Assembly: GCF_030123325.1 (NCBI RefSeq)
Contig: NZ_CP126106.1
Span: 4,058,001-4,122,000, forward strand
Origin: Peribacillus simplex
GTDB lineage: Bacteria > Bacillota > Bacilli > Bacillales > DSM-1321
Direction of reading: 5' to 3'
Length of the DNA: 64,000 nt
Shown: positions 44,037 through 54,122 of the stretch, one piece after another
Layout: each line of letters starts with the position of its first letter
Position numbering within the stretch: the first letter of the stretch is position 1
Made by a program: the position numbers and the translations under genes
Notes under the pieces: model-generated
Told to the model about the DNA's origin: nothing
The model's database searches: none
Seen by the model: only the letters and a program-made list of their open reading frames with translations

Positions 44037-44073
44037 AAATCATGGATTGGCAATTTTCACGAATTCCATAAGG

Positions 44074-44105
44074 AAAAGGGTATTCCAGTTGCGGAATACC
44101 CTTTT
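44074..44105. terminator. Bidirectional terminator between the membrane protein gene and engB
   Basis: AAAAGGGTATTCC (44074-44086) pairs perfectly with GGAATACCCTTTT (44093-44105), loop AGTTGC. It serves two convergent genes. Confidence 0.94.
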
Positions 44106-44108
44106 CGT

Positions 44109-44690
44109 TTACATATATTTCTTAAGGACGCCCCATGCTTGTTCCTTACCTTCGCCTGTTTCACCAGAGAATAGAAGCAATTCATCTTCTTTTTCCATAT
44201 TTAACGTCTGGCGCGTGATTTTCAAGTGTTTCTGCCATTTGCCTTTTGGAATTTTATCCGCTTTGGTGGCAATAACGATCCGGGGCAGATCATAATGCTT
44301 CAGGAATTCATACATTGCGATATCATCCTTTGTCGGCGGATGACGCAAATCGACGATCAGAAGCGCAGCGCGAAGCTGGTCACGGGAAGTGAAGTACGTT
44401 TCGATCATCTTTCCCCAAGCATCACGCTCCGTCTTGGATACTTTTGCATAACCATAACCCGGTACATCCACAAAATGGAGTGCTTCATTTATGATATAAA
44501 AATTCAAGGTCTGCGTCTTACCCGGTTTAGAGGAAGTGCGCGCCAAGTTTTTTCGATTGATCATTTTGTTGATGAAACTGGATTTCCCAACGTTGGAACG
44601 GCCTGCCAAGGCAAATTCCGGTATTGGGGTATTTGGATATTGTTCAGGCTTCACAGCACTGATGACAATATCTGAACTCGTCACTTTCAT
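44109..44690 (-). CDS. engB: Ribosome biogenesis GTPase YsxC/EngB
   Basis: Essential GTPase for late 50S assembly. The 193-residue protein has G1 GRSNVGKSSFINKM, G2 region SSKPGKTQT, G3 DVPGYGYA, G4 ATKADK and G5 LFSGETGEG. The ATG at 44690 overlaps the lonA stop by 4 bases, so the two are coupled as in B. subtilis. Confidence 0.98.
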   Translation of the reverse strand: MKVTSSDIVISAVKPEQYPNTPIPEFALAGRSNVGKSSFINKMINRKNLARTSSKPGKTQTLNFYIINEALHFVDVPGYGYAKVSKTERDAWGKMIETYFTSRDQLRAALLIVDLRHPPTKDDIAMYEFLKHYDLPRIVIATKADKIPKGKWQKHLKITRQTLNMEKEDELLLFSGETGEGKEQAWGVLKKYM

Positions 44691-47008
44691 TCGTTCACAC
44701 CTACCAATGCATGCTCAAGGACTTCATCGACGTGTGAAACTGGAACAAATGTTAATGCTTTACGGACACTTTCCGGGATATCATCAATATCCTTTTCGTT
44801 ATTTTGCGGGATGATGATTTTCGTAAGTCCTGCGCGATGGGCCGCTAAAGATTTTTCTTTAAGCCCGCCGATCGGAAGAACCCGTCCGCGTAATGTAATT
44901 TCGCCTGTCATGCCTACCTCTTTTCTGATCGGCCTATTTGTAAGGGCCGATATTAACGCTGTTGCAATCGTGATGCCTGCAGAAGGGCCATCTTTTGGGA
45001 CCGCACCTTCGGGGACATGAATATGAATATCATATTTTTCATGGAAGTTCGCATCAATCTGAAGTTTCTCGGTTTTTGAACGGACATAACTGAAAGCAGC
45101 CTGGGCTGACTCTTTCATTACATCGCCAAGCTTTCCTGTCAGGATCAGCTTGCCTTTACCTGGTGATAAGGAAACCTCGATCTGCAGCGTATCGCCACCT
45201 ACCGACGTGTACGCTAACCCATTGGCTACACCGACTTGGTTCTCGACTTCCGCCTGTCCATAATGGAACACGGTTTTCCCTAAAAACTCCTCGACATTCT
45301 TTTCAGAAATGACGACCCGCTTTTTATCTCCGGACACGATGATTTTTGCAGTCTTCCGACAGATGCTTGCTAGCTGTCGCTCCAGACTCCGAACGCCGGC
45401 TTCCCGAGTATAGTAACGGATGATTTTTGTTAGAGCTTCCTCACGGATTTGCAGTTGTGTCTTCAATAAACCATGGTTTTCAAGCTGTCTAGGCAGCAAG
45501 TGATCCTTGGCTATATGAAGTTTCTCTATCTCAGTATAACCTGCAATCGAAATGATTTCCATACGATCACGAAGCGGACCGGGAATCGATCCCAAATTAT
45601 TCGCCGTCGCGATGAACATGACTTTGGAAAGATCGTAGGTTTCTTCAATATAATGATCACTGAAATTATGATTTTGCTCCGGATCGAGCACTTCCAGCAT
45701 CGCTGCTGATGGATCTCCCCTAAAGTCATTGGACATCTTATCGACTTCGTCCAGTAAAAAGACAGGATTGATCGTTCCGGCTTTTTTCATGCCTTGAATG
45801 ATCCGTCCCGGCATCGCCCCTACATATGTGCGGCGATGTCCGCGGATTTCTGATTCATCGCGCACTCCACCTAAAGATATACGGACGAAATTCCTATTCA
45901 GGGAAGAAGCGATCGATTTAGCCAGGCTGGTTTTCCCGACCCCTGGCGGTCCCGCCAAGCAAAGGATCGGTCCCTTCAATGAATTGGTCAATTGCTGGAC
46001 GGCCAAATACTCAAGCACCCGCTCCTTCACCTTTTCCAAACCATGGTGGTCCCGGTTCAGGATTTTTTCGGCTTTATGAATATTCAAGTCATCTTTGGTC
46101 GCTTTGGTCCAAGGAAGCGAAATCAGCCATTCGATATAATTGCGGATGACAGAACTCTCGGCTGAGCTCGAAGGAACCTTTTCATAACGGTCCAATTCCT
46201 TTAACGCCGTTGCTTTGATGTGCTCAGGCATATCCGCTTCTTCTATCTTTTCGTTGAGGACCTCAATTTCCCCTGTTTTTCCTTCTTTATCGCCCAATTC
46301 CTTTTGGATCGCTTTCATTTGTTCCCGTAAATAATATTCCTTTTGAGTCCGTTCCATCGAACGCTTAACCCGCTGGCCGATCTTTTTCTCGAGAAAAAGA
46401 ACTTCTTTCTCGTTATTGATGATTTCGATTACACGGCTTAAACGCTCTTTCATATCAATGGTCTCAAGCACTTCTTGCTTCTCCTTCAATTTCAAAGGCA
46501 AATGTGAAGCGATTATATCCGCCAATCGCCCAGGCTCTTCAATATCCGAAGTGGACGAAAACGTTTCACCGGTTATTTTTTTGGACATTTTTATGTATTG
46601 TTCAAAATAATCCAGTAGTGTGCGCATTAATGCTTGATGTTCAGCATCCTTTTCATCACTGTCTTCATATATTTTAATCTTGGCACCATAATGTGTCTCA
46701 TAATCGTAAAATTCAATGACTTCTGCGCGGTTCAACCCTTCCACCAACACCCGGATTGTACCATTCGGAAGCTTCAACATCTGTTTTACCTTTGTTAAAG
46801 TCCCCATTGTAAATAAATCCTCTTCACCTGGTTCGTCCAACGAAACATCTTGTTGTGTCGTCAAAAATATAAGATGGTCTTCCACCATTGCTTTCTCAAG
46901 GGCTTGCACTGATTTATCTCGGCCTACATCTAAATGAAGTACCATCGTTGGATATACAAGCAGTCCTCTTAGCGGCAGGAGGGGGACGATGATTTCTTTA
47001 TCAGTCAT
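44687..47008 (-). CDS. lonA: ATP-dependent protease LonA
   Basis: Cytosolic AAA+ serine protease. The 773-residue protein has the N-terminal substrate domain (1-200), coiled coil, Walker A GPPGVGKTSLAKSIA, Walker B PVFLLDEVDKM and the Ser-Lys dyad in KDGPSAGIT and GGLKEKSLAAHRAG. The start is ATG at 47008 after GGAGGTGTCAGGAA. A good SigmaA promoter is upstream; no CtsR box was seen. Confidence 0.98.
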   Translation of the reverse strand: MTDKEIIVPLLPLRGLLVYPTMVLHLDVGRDKSVQALEKAMVEDHLIFLTTQQDVSLDEPGEEDLFTMGTLTKVKQMLKLPNGTIRVLVEGLNRAEVIEFYDYETHYGAKIKIYEDSDEKDAEHQALMRTLLDYFEQYIKMSKKITGETFSSTSDIEEPGRLADIIASHLPLKLKEKQEVLETIDMKERLSRVIEIINNEKEVLFLEKKIGQRVKRSMERTQKEYYLREQMKAIQKELGDKEGKTGEIEVLNEKIEEADMPEHIKATALKELDRYEKVPSSSAESSVIRNYIEWLISLPWTKATKDDLNIHKAEKILNRDHHGLEKVKERVLEYLAVQQLTNSLKGPILCLAGPPGVGKTSLAKSIASSLNRNFVRISLGGVRDESEIRGHRRTYVGAMPGRIIQGMKKAGTINPVFLLDEVDKMSNDFRGDPSAAMLEVLDPEQNHNFSDHYIEETYDLSKVMFIATANNLGSIPGPLRDRMEIISIAGYTEIEKLHIAKDHLLPRQLENHGLLKTQLQIREEALTKIIRYYTREAGVRSLERQLASICRKTAKIIVSGDKKRVVISEKNVEEFLGKTVFHYGQAEVENQVGVANGLAYTSVGGDTLQIEVSLSPGKGKLILTGKLGDVMKESAQAAFSYVRSKTEKLQIDANFHEKYDIHIHVPEGAVPKDGPSAGITIATALISALTNRPIRKEVGMTGEITLRGRVLPIGGLKEKSLAAHRAGLTKIIIPQNNEKDIDDIPESVRKALTFVPVSHVDEVLEHALVGVNE

Positions 47009-47077
47009 TTCCTGACACCTCCATCTAATTAGTATCGTCGTTGTAAACTATTTACCAATGTTCTCAACCTTTTAACA

Positions 47078-47106
47078 ATTCTATCCTATTTATATAGCAG
47101 TGTCTA
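47078..47106 (-). promoter_or_regulatory. Promoter of lonA-engB
   Basis: On the minus strand TAGACA (47106-47101) and TAGAAT (47083-47078), 5 of 6 matches each, are 17 bases apart, about 70 bases before the lonA start. Confidence 0.72.
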
Positions 47107-47226
47107 TTCGTTTACCCTTAACACGTTTCGACTGCTTTTATTATCTCCAATATTGGATAAAAAAGCACGTCTGAATGCGTGTTTATTTTTACGTCAGGTT
47201 TGTCGGGAACGCCAATATGGTCCTTA

Positions 47227-47261
47227 AAATGCCCCGGTTCCATTTTTTAGCCGGGGCATTT
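47227..47261 (-). terminator. Terminator after lonB
   Basis: AAATGCCCCGG (47261-47251 on the minus strand) pairs with CCGGGGCATTT, 13-base loop, followed by TAAGG. The stem starts four bases past the lonB stop. Confidence 0.85.
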
Positions 47262-47264
47262 CCT

Positions 47265-48935
47265 TTATACACTTTCTTTTTTCGATAGGTCCAAGGTTGT
47301 AAGGATTTGTTCCGACATCAATTCTTTTTTCAGTGCCTGATCCAGCACTTCTTTTACATTCGAAACGGGAATGATTTCTATATCCTTGATTTCAGATAGA
47401 AGCGGCTGCATGTTTTCGGCTGGGATGATTACTTTCTTTGCCCCTGCCAGTTTAGCCGCCTTGATTTTCGGAATGACACCGCCGATCGGTTTAACGCCGC
47501 CATGAATGCTTATTTCCCCAGTCATCGCCACGGTGTGATCAACAGGGATTTTATATATGGCCGAGTATATGCCTGTGGCCATTGCAATTCCTGCGGAAGG
47601 GCCATCAACTGGACTTCCGCCCGGAAAGTTCACATGGATATCGAATTGATCGGCAGGCACTCCCATCGACCGTAAAACCGTAATGACATTTTCTATCGAA
47701 CCTTTTGCCATGCTCTTGCGGCGAACCGATTTGCCACTCCCGCCGCCGATACTTTCTTCTTCAACGATGCCGGTAATGTTTATCGAACCTTTTTCATCAG
47801 AGGCAGCCATGACCGTAACCTCGATTTCCAGCAACGCCCCGCTGTTGGGACCATAGACTGCAAGACCGTTGACAAGACCTATTTTAGAATTCGATTCTAT
47901 TTTCCTGTCCATTCTTTGGGTCAGCTGGCTGCTATGGGCCATCCAATCTATATCTTCTTCTCTGATAAAAGTCCTGTTTTCATTAATTGATATTCCTGCA
48001 AGAGTCTGAATCATGTTGACGGCTTCCCTGCCATTTCGGGCATAATCCGAAATCGACTGCAAGCCTTTTTCACTGATGGTAATACCCACTTTGTCAGAGG
48101 CATTCTTAGCCACGGTGATTATTTCTTCCCGGTCAAGTTCACGGAAAAACACTTCTATGCATCTTGAACGTATCGCAGGCGCGATTTCGTTTGGCGTTCT
48201 TGTTGTAGCTCCAATCAGCCGAAAGTCAGCAGGGAGTCCATTTTTAAAAATATCATGGATGTGAGTGGGAATATTTTGATTTTCCTCTTGATAATAAGCA
48301 CTTTCCAGAAAGACCTTGCGATCCTCCAATACCTTTAACAGTTTATTCATCTGTATTGGATGAAGCTCCCCTATTTCATCTATGAACAGTACGCCGCCAT
48401 GAGCATTGCTGACTGCACCCTGCTTTGGCTGCGGAATGCCTGCCTGTCCCATTGCCCCGGCTCCTTGGTAGATTGGATCGTGCACAGAACCAATGAGCGG
48501 ATCGGCAATCCCTCGTTCATCGAACCTGGCTGTGGTGGCGTCCAATTCAACGAAAACGGCCGAATTCTTAAAGGGGGATTTTCCATTTTTCTTCGCCTCT
48601 TCCAAAACAAGTCTGGCAGCTGCCGTTTTCCCTACCCCTGGAGGACCGTAAATTATCACATGCTGGGGGTTCGGCCCACATAAAGCAGCTTTTAAAGATT
48701 TAATCCCATCTTCTTGACCGACGATTTCATTAAATGTGCTTGGTCTAACCTTTTCTGCCAATGGCTCTGTTAACGAAATCGATCTCATCTTCCGTAATTG
48801 GTCCATCTCTTTACGTGAATCACGGTCAATGGAAACTTTTTGTGTCCGCTGGCCTTTCAATAAGTTCAAAAAATACAATCCAATAATGATCCCAAAAAAC
48901 AGCTGGATAAACAACGCCAATCCTGTCCAATTCAT
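47265..48935 (-). CDS. lonB: Lon-like membrane protease LonB
   Basis: SigmaF-linked, forespore-located Lon homologue in B. subtilis. The 556-residue protein starts with a membrane segment (LALFIQLFFGIIIGLYFLNLL), followed by an AAA+ domain with GPPGVGKTAAARLVLEEA and LFIDEIGELH, and a Lon protease domain with the Ser in VDGPSAGIAMATG and the Lys in GGVIPKIKAAKLAG. No Lon N-terminal substrate domain, as expected for LonB. The start is ATG at 48935. Confidence 0.97.
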   Translation of the reverse strand: MNWTGLALFIQLFFGIIIGLYFLNLLKGQRTQKVSIDRDSRKEMDQLRKMRSISLTEPLAEKVRPSTFNEIVGQEDGIKSLKAALCGPNPQHVIIYGPPGVGKTAAARLVLEEAKKNGKSPFKNSAVFVELDATTARFDERGIADPLIGSVHDPIYQGAGAMGQAGIPQPKQGAVSNAHGGVLFIDEIGELHPIQMNKLLKVLEDRKVFLESAYYQEENQNIPTHIHDIFKNGLPADFRLIGATTRTPNEIAPAIRSRCIEVFFRELDREEIITVAKNASDKVGITISEKGLQSISDYARNGREAVNMIQTLAGISINENRTFIREEDIDWMAHSSQLTQRMDRKIESNSKIGLVNGLAVYGPNSGALLEIEVTVMAASDEKGSINITGIVEEESIGGGSGKSVRRKSMAKGSIENVITVLRSMGVPADQFDIHVNFPGGSPVDGPSAGIAMATGIYSAIYKIPVDHTVAMTGEISIHGGVKPIGGVIPKIKAAKLAGAKKVIIPAENMQPLLSEIKDIEIIPVSNVKEVLDQALKKELMSEQILTTLDLSKKESV

Positions 48936-49072
48936 CGTATTCCCTCCTGCACTCTCCTAGTTTGTCATTTCTGTTAGTATCTCCTTTGGGAGGGCGAAAT
49001 TATCCAAGAAATTCGTGTTGAAAATTTTGGCGTTTTTATCCTAAATAACAACAATTTTAAAAAAAGACAAAG

Positions 49073-49103
49073 AAAAAGACTGCCAGGATGAACTGGCAGT
49101 CTT
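49073..49103 (-). terminator. Terminator after clpX
   Basis: On the minus strand AAGACTGCCAG pairs perfectly with CTGGCAGTCTT around a 6-base loop, followed by TTTCTTT. Confidence 0.93.
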
Positions 49104-49117
49104 GCTTTTCCATATTA

Positions 49118-50386
49118 TCAAGCAGATGTTTTCTTTTCTTGTCCTTTGATGGTTGTACCGTCTTTTAGGACGAGCTTTGGAGATTCATTTTTCGAAATCG
49201 TGCTGCCTGTGATTATGCATTTTGCTACATCATCACGTGAAGGCAGATCGAACATCACTTCAAGAATGATGCCTTCGATGATGGAGCGCAGACCACGTGC
49301 ACCAGTTTTACGTTCAATTGCCTTTTTAGCAATTTCACTTAGCGCTTCCTGTTCGAATTCCAACTCAACATCGTCAAGCTCAAGCAATTTTTGATATTGT
49401 TTAACAAGGGCATTTTTCGGCTGTGTAAGGATTTCAATCAAAGCAGCTTCATCCAATTGCTCAAGAGTCGCAATTACCGGAAGACGTCCGATGAATTCCG
49501 GAATTAATCCGAAACGAAGCAAGTCTTCAGGAAGGACTTTGGAAAGCAATTCTTTTTCTGCAATATCATCCTTTTTCACGTCAGAGCCAAAGCCGATGAC
49601 TTTTTGACCAAGACGGCGTTTGATGATCGGCTCGATGCCATCAAAGGCACCGCCGCAGATGAACAAAATATTGGTCGTATCGATTTGGATGAATTCCTGA
49701 TGTGGATGTTTACGACCACCTTGAGGCGGAACGCTTGCAACCGTTCCTTCAAGTATTTTCAATAAAGCCTGTTGCACACCTTCACCAGACACGTCACGTG
49801 TAATGGAAGGATTTTCGGATTTACGGGCAACTTTATCGATTTCATCAATATAAATGATGCCTTTTTCCGCTTTTTCCACATCATAATCTGCTGCTTGGAT
49901 CAATTTTAGCAGGATGTTTTCGACATCTTCCCCAACATATCCAGCTTCCGTCAATGAAGTGGCATCAGCAATGGCAAAAGGAACATTCAGTAATCGCGCC
50001 AATGTTTGCGCAAGAAGGGTTTTCCCGCTTCCCGTCGGTCCGATTAGGGCGATGTTACTTTTGGAAAGCTCCACATCGTCGACTTTGCTATTGGAATTGA
50101 TACGTTTATAATGGTTGTAAACAGCGACAGCCAAAGATTTCTTTGCCTGTTCTTGTCCAATCACATATTCGTCAAGAATTTCGCGGATTTCCATAGGTTT
50201 AGGAACATCTCTGAATTCTACTTCTTCATCAGTGCCAAGCTCTTCCTCGACGATCTCCGTACAAAGTTCTATACACTCGTCACAAATATAGACACCTGGA
50301 CCAGCAACCAGTTTACGGACTTGTTCTTGTGTTTTACCGCAAAAAGAACATTTTAACTGTCCTTTTTCATCATTAAATTTAAACAT
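49118..50386 (-). CDS. clpX: ClpX unfoldase subunit
   Basis: AAA+ unfoldase that feeds ClpP. The 422-residue protein has the C4 zinc-binding domain (CSFCGKTQ ... YICDECIELC), Walker A GPTGSGKTLLAQTLA, Walker B IIYIDEIDK and the ClpP-docking loop IGFGSD. The start is ATG at 50386 after AAAGGGGTGAACGTAC. It lies between tig and lonB, as in B. subtilis. Confidence 0.98.
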   Translation of the reverse strand: MFKFNDEKGQLKCSFCGKTQEQVRKLVAGPGVYICDECIELCTEIVEEELGTDEEVEFRDVPKPMEIREILDEYVIGQEQAKKSLAVAVYNHYKRINSNSKVDDVELSKSNIALIGPTGSGKTLLAQTLARLLNVPFAIADATSLTEAGYVGEDVENILLKLIQAADYDVEKAEKGIIYIDEIDKVARKSENPSITRDVSGEGVQQALLKILEGTVASVPPQGGRKHPHQEFIQIDTTNILFICGGAFDGIEPIIKRRLGQKVIGFGSDVKKDDIAEKELLSKVLPEDLLRFGLIPEFIGRLPVIATLEQLDEAALIEILTQPKNALVKQYQKLLELDDVELEFEQEALSEIAKKAIERKTGARGLRSIIEGIILEVMFDLPSRDDVAKCIITGSTISKNESPKLVLKDGTTIKGQEKKTSA

Positions 50387-50746
50387 GTACGTTCACCCCT
50401 TTAAATACTCTTCCAACTCTATTACATAGCGGTACCCAATCGTAATGAAAAAAACTAGGCAACCATCTACTTAAACATTCCAAAATCCTAAGTATGTTTT
50501 GCATTTTATCATGTTCTTGGAAGTTTAGTAACAAAAATGCTCACGGTCCGAGTTGTTAAATAAGTACAATAATCAATCAATATGTATTTGCCCTTTACCA
50601 GTATGCCCAAAACCTTGGATCTTTAAAAGCAGGATTTGCTGTATAAATATGTATATGCGGTATTAGAACTAATCTACACCGAAATCCAAAAAAAATCAAT
50701 CAGGAAATAACCGATAATTAAAATTCACACTAATTCTCAATATGTA
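50387..50746. other. Intergenic region clpX / tig
   Basis: AT-rich 360 bases holding the clpX ribosome site and presumably its promoter; a TGTAAT -10 candidate near 50430 on the minus strand lacks a good -35. No gene or clear repeat seen. Confidence 0.5.
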
Positions 50747-50782
50747 TAAAACAAGGCACGATTACTCGCGCCTTGTTTTTTT
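50747..50782 (-). terminator. Terminator after tig
   Basis: ACAAGGC-A-CG (50751-50760) pairs with CG-C-GCCTTGT (50767-50776), one internal mismatch, 6-base loop, with T tails on both strands. It lies 36 bases past the tig stop. Confidence 0.9.
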
Positions 50783-50817
50783 AAAGAAAATATTTTAATC
50801 TACTTATTTAATAAAAA

Positions 50818-52110
50818 TTATTTTGCGTCAACTGTTTTGCTGTTTTCTACCAAGAAGTCAATCGCTTTCTTAATTTTAAGATCGCCTTTGATTCCTTCTA
50901 AGTTTCCAAGAGCTTGTTTGATCGCGTCAACTTCCATATTGTACATAGTAGCCATTTGTGCAAGTTCAGCTTCTACATCTTCGTCAGTAGCTTCAAGTTT
51001 TTCAACTTCAGCAATCGCTTCAAGAGTTAGGCTCGTACGAACTTGTCCTTCAGCTTCTTCTTTCATTTGCGCTTTTAAAGCTTCTTCGTCTTGACCTGAG
51101 AATTGGTAGTAAAGCTCCAAATTAAGACCTTGAGATTGAATGCGTTGAGAGAACTCATTCATCATGCGGTCAACTTCATTTGAAATCATTGCTTCAGGAA
51201 CGTCTATTTCTGCACCTTCAACAGCTTTACCAATTACAGTGTTTTGAATGAAGTTTTCTTCTTCATGTTTTTTGTCATGCTCTAATTTATGTTTTGTTTT
51301 TTCTTTAAGTTCAGCCAAAGTTTCCACTTCGTCGTCGACATCTTTCGCGAACTCATCATCCAACTCAGGAAGTTGTTTTGTTTTGATTTCGTGAATTTTC
51401 ACTTTGAATACTGCTGGTTTACCTGCAAGTTCAGCAGCATGGTATTCTTCAGGGAATGTAACTTCGATATCTTTTTCAGCGCCAGTTTCAAGACCTACAA
51501 CTTGCTCTTCAAATCCTGGGATGAAAGAGTTTGAACCGATTTCCAATGAATGGTTTTCTGAAGCTCCGCCTTCGAATGCTTCACCATCAACGAATCCTTC
51601 AAAGTCAAGAACAACTGTATCGCCTTCAGCAACTTGTCCTTCTTCTTTAACGACAAGCTCAGCTTGACGCTCTTGCAAAGTTTTCAATTCGTTTTCAACA
51701 TCTTCGTCAGTTACTTCAGTATTGAATTTTTCAACTTCAACACCTTTGTAATCTCCCAATTTAACTTCAGGCTTAACTGTTACAGTTGCAGTGAAGATCA
51801 GGTTTTCGCCTTTTTCCATTTTCTCGATGTCGATTTCTGGACGATCTACAGGCTGAATTCCAGCTTCTTCGACAGCATTTGCATAAGCATCCGGAAGAAT
51901 GATATCAAGCGCATCTTGGTAAAGTGATTCTACGCCGAATTTTTTTTCGAACATTTGACGTGGCATTTTACCTTTACGGAAGCCAGGTACATTTACTTGT
52001 TTCACTACTTTTTTGAAAGCTGCGTCTAAACCTTCGTTTACTTTTGCAGCGTCAACTTCGATTGTTAGTACGCCTTGATTACCCTCTTGTTTTTCCCATT
52101 TTACAGACAT
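50818..52110 (-). CDS. tig: Trigger factor
   Basis: Ribosome-bound chaperone and prolyl isomerase. The 430-residue protein has the ribosome-docking GFRKGKMPRQMFEKKFG in the N-terminal domain, the FKBP-type PPIase domain (about 160-245, VVLDFEGFVDGEAFEGG) and the helical C-terminal arms. The ATG at 52110 follows GGAGGGAAACAC; a longer open frame upstream has no ribosome site. Confidence 0.98.
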   Translation of the reverse strand: MSVKWEKQEGNQGVLTIEVDAAKVNEGLDAAFKKVVKQVNVPGFRKGKMPRQMFEKKFGVESLYQDALDIILPDAYANAVEEAGIQPVDRPEIDIEKMEKGENLIFTATVTVKPEVKLGDYKGVEVEKFNTEVTDEDVENELKTLQERQAELVVKEEGQVAEGDTVVLDFEGFVDGEAFEGGASENHSLEIGSNSFIPGFEEQVVGLETGAEKDIEVTFPEEYHAAELAGKPAVFKVKIHEIKTKQLPELDDEFAKDVDDEVETLAELKEKTKHKLEHDKKHEEENFIQNTVIGKAVEGAEIDVPEAMISNEVDRMMNEFSQRIQSQGLNLELYYQFSGQDEEALKAQMKEEAEGQVRTSLTLEAIAEVEKLEATDEDVEAELAQMATMYNMEVDAIKQALGNLEGIKGDLKIKKAIDFLVENSKTVDAK

Positions 52111-52294
52111 GTGTTTCCCTCCAAAAAATCTATATACTTCAATAATAAGCATTGGATGAATATGCTTTGCAAGTGTTAACAAGTCATCCTTCAAATATAC
52201 CCAAAAAATATTGGGGAAATCGTCAAAATTAGACGATTATACATTACAACCACTACATTATACCACAGGATTAATCTGTTACAACAGCAATAGC

Positions 52295-53329
52295 TTAAAT
52301 AATGGGATAAGAAATTTCTTCAATTTCTTTTATATAGGAAAGAATATCCGCAACACTTTCCTCATCAGCATGGTAAATGTCCGCTAATTCCCTCATGAAA
52401 ACTTCCCCGGTCATGTATTCTTCCGCCAAGGCATGGTAGGCAGCTGCCCACGCAGGCAAGCTTTCTGGTCCTGGTTCAAAAGGAAACAATAAAAAAGAAT
52501 GACGTTCAATCAAACTATGGACCATTTCAAATAAGCTCGGATTGTCCTGACTGATTTCCTCTTCGGTCAGTCCGGTTACCTTCTTATAGAATGCCGTCTC
52601 CTTCAAACTTTTCAATTCCCTTGGTATGACCGACTTTGATTGATTGAATTTCTTCAACATCACTTCCTCGTTATATTCCTGGTCGATAAGGATGTTTAGG
52701 AGCATCGTTTTAAAGAAAGGGTGTCCCTCATCTTTTTGTAGAAATTCTTCGATTTGAGGGATAAATGGTCGAATATTGATATTCGTGAGTTTTGAAATGA
52801 CCATAAACATTTCATTATCCGTTTTCCCTTCAAAAAGTTCATCCTCCTGCAATTCCTCTGAAAGCTGCTGCTTTTGCCTTTCCTTTTCCTCTTTTTTATC
52901 CTCGAGGGCCCTTTTACTGAACTGAAGCATCTTTTCAAAATGTTCCTCTTTATCAAAAGGGATTTGGTTTTCTTCAAATAGCAGTTCGATCGTCGTAACC
53001 ATTTCCTGATGCTCGCCTAATTGCAGCAGTACCATCAAATAAATATTGATCAGTTGAAAGTAGTCGCCGATGCCTTTATTCAACATCTCTATACACAACT
53101 CTTTTGACTCCTGGTAATACTCAAGTTCGACTAATGAGACCACTAGTCCCATGCAAACTTCATCATTTTCGGGCTCATGCTCCCTGGCTTGGCTGAAAAG
53201 CTGTGCAGCCGCTTTAAAATTTCTGTTTCCAAGCTCATCCAGCCCTTTTACAATCAGCCTTTCACCGAGATTTGGAAAGGCGATAATTTTGGTTTCTCCG
53301 ACCTTCTTTTCGTTGTTCTCATCATCCAT
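52295..53329 (-). CDS. ysoA: TPR-repeat protein YsoA
   Basis: Tetratricopeptide-type protein of unknown function upstream of tig in Bacillus. The 344-residue protein has TPR-like helical repeats at about 25-130 (GNRNFKAAAQLFSQAREHEPEN), a charged Lys/Glu/Gln helix (about 145-170) and a helical C-terminal half. The start is ATG at 53329. Name from position and length; function open. Confidence 0.88.
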   Translation of the reverse strand: MDDENNEKKVGETKIIAFPNLGERLIVKGLDELGNRNFKAAAQLFSQAREHEPENDEVCMGLVVSLVELEYYQESKELCIEMLNKGIGDYFQLINIYLMVLLQLGEHQEMVTTIELLFEENQIPFDKEEHFEKMLQFSKRALEDKKEEKERQKQQLSEELQEDELFEGKTDNEMFMVISKLTNINIRPFIPQIEEFLQKDEGHPFFKTMLLNILIDQEYNEEVMLKKFNQSKSVIPRELKSLKETAFYKKVTGLTEEEISQDNPSLFEMVHSLIERHSFLLFPFEPGPESLPAWAAAYHALAEEYMTGEVFMRELADIYHADEESVADILSYIKEIEEISYPII

Positions 53330-53439
53330 CCTATTTTCCGCCTCACCGTTCGCTTTTTGAGAAACAGTTTAGCATGTAATAGCTGGAAACACAAAAAATT
53401 ATTTGCCTGATGAACGCCTTTTCGTCATTCCCCGATAAA

Positions 53440-53485
53440 AAAAATCCCGCATCCTATCAATCATGAAAGGAGAACGGGAAATGAC
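53440..53485 (-). terminator. Terminator of the ilv-leu operon, after leuD
   Basis: On the minus strand TCCCG pairs with CGGGA, with an inner TCCT/AGGA stem and a large loop, followed by eight T residues. It lies about 10 bases past the leuD stop. Confidence 0.8.
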
Positions 53486-53494
53486 ATTCTTCAA

Positions 53495-54094
53495 TTAAAT
53501 ACTCGATATAGCCTTTTTTTGAGATTCATAGGCAGAAATCTCTTTATCATATTGAAGCGTTATAGAAATTTCATCCCAGCCTTTGATGAGCATTTCCTTC
53601 CAATATGGATGAATTTCAAAGCTTGTTTCAAACCCTTGACCATCCTTCAATGTCTGATTGGGAAGGTCGATCGTCAATTCATAATCTGGTGCCGACACTC
53701 TCTCCATTAAATAGTTTACTTCAGTCTGGGTTAAAGCGATGGGAACCATGCCATTTTTCATGCAATTACTTTTAAAGATATCAGCATAAGAAGGAGCGAT
53801 GATGATATCGAATCCGTAGTCTTTCAATGACCAAGGGGCATGCTCACGCGAAGAACCGCAACCAAAATTCTCACCTGCTATTAAAATGGACGTGTTTTGA
53901 TTATGGGGCTGATTCAATTCAAAATCAGGACGTTCCTTTCCCTTTTCATCAAAACGCCAGTTATAGAATAAAAACTCGCCAAATCCGCTTCGCTCAATCC
54001 GTTTTAAAAATTGCTTTGGAATGATTTGGTCCGTATCCACGTTTTTACGGTCAAGTGCCGCCGCTCTTCCTTTATATATAGTAATGGGTTCCAT
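53495..54094 (-). CDS. leuD: 3-isopropylmalate dehydratase small subunit LeuD
   Basis: Swivelling subunit of isopropylmalate isomerase. The 199-residue protein has NVDTDQIIPKQFLKR and the substrate-loop region GENFGCGSSREHAPW. The ATG at 54094 follows GGAGGTGCAGAGA; an in-frame GTG within that site is rejected. It is 28 bases after leuC and last in the operon. Confidence 0.97.
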   Translation of the reverse strand: MEPITIYKGRAAALDRKNVDTDQIIPKQFLKRIERSGFGEFLFYNWRFDEKGKERPDFELNQPHNQNTSILIAGENFGCGSSREHAPWSLKDYGFDIIIAPSYADIFKSNCMKNGMVPIALTQTEVNYLMERVSAPDYELTIDLPNQTLKDGQGFETSFEIHPYWKEMLIKGWDEISITLQYDKEISAYESQKKAISSI

Positions 54095-54122
54095 TCTCTG
54101 CACCTCCGGTTAATTCGTATTC

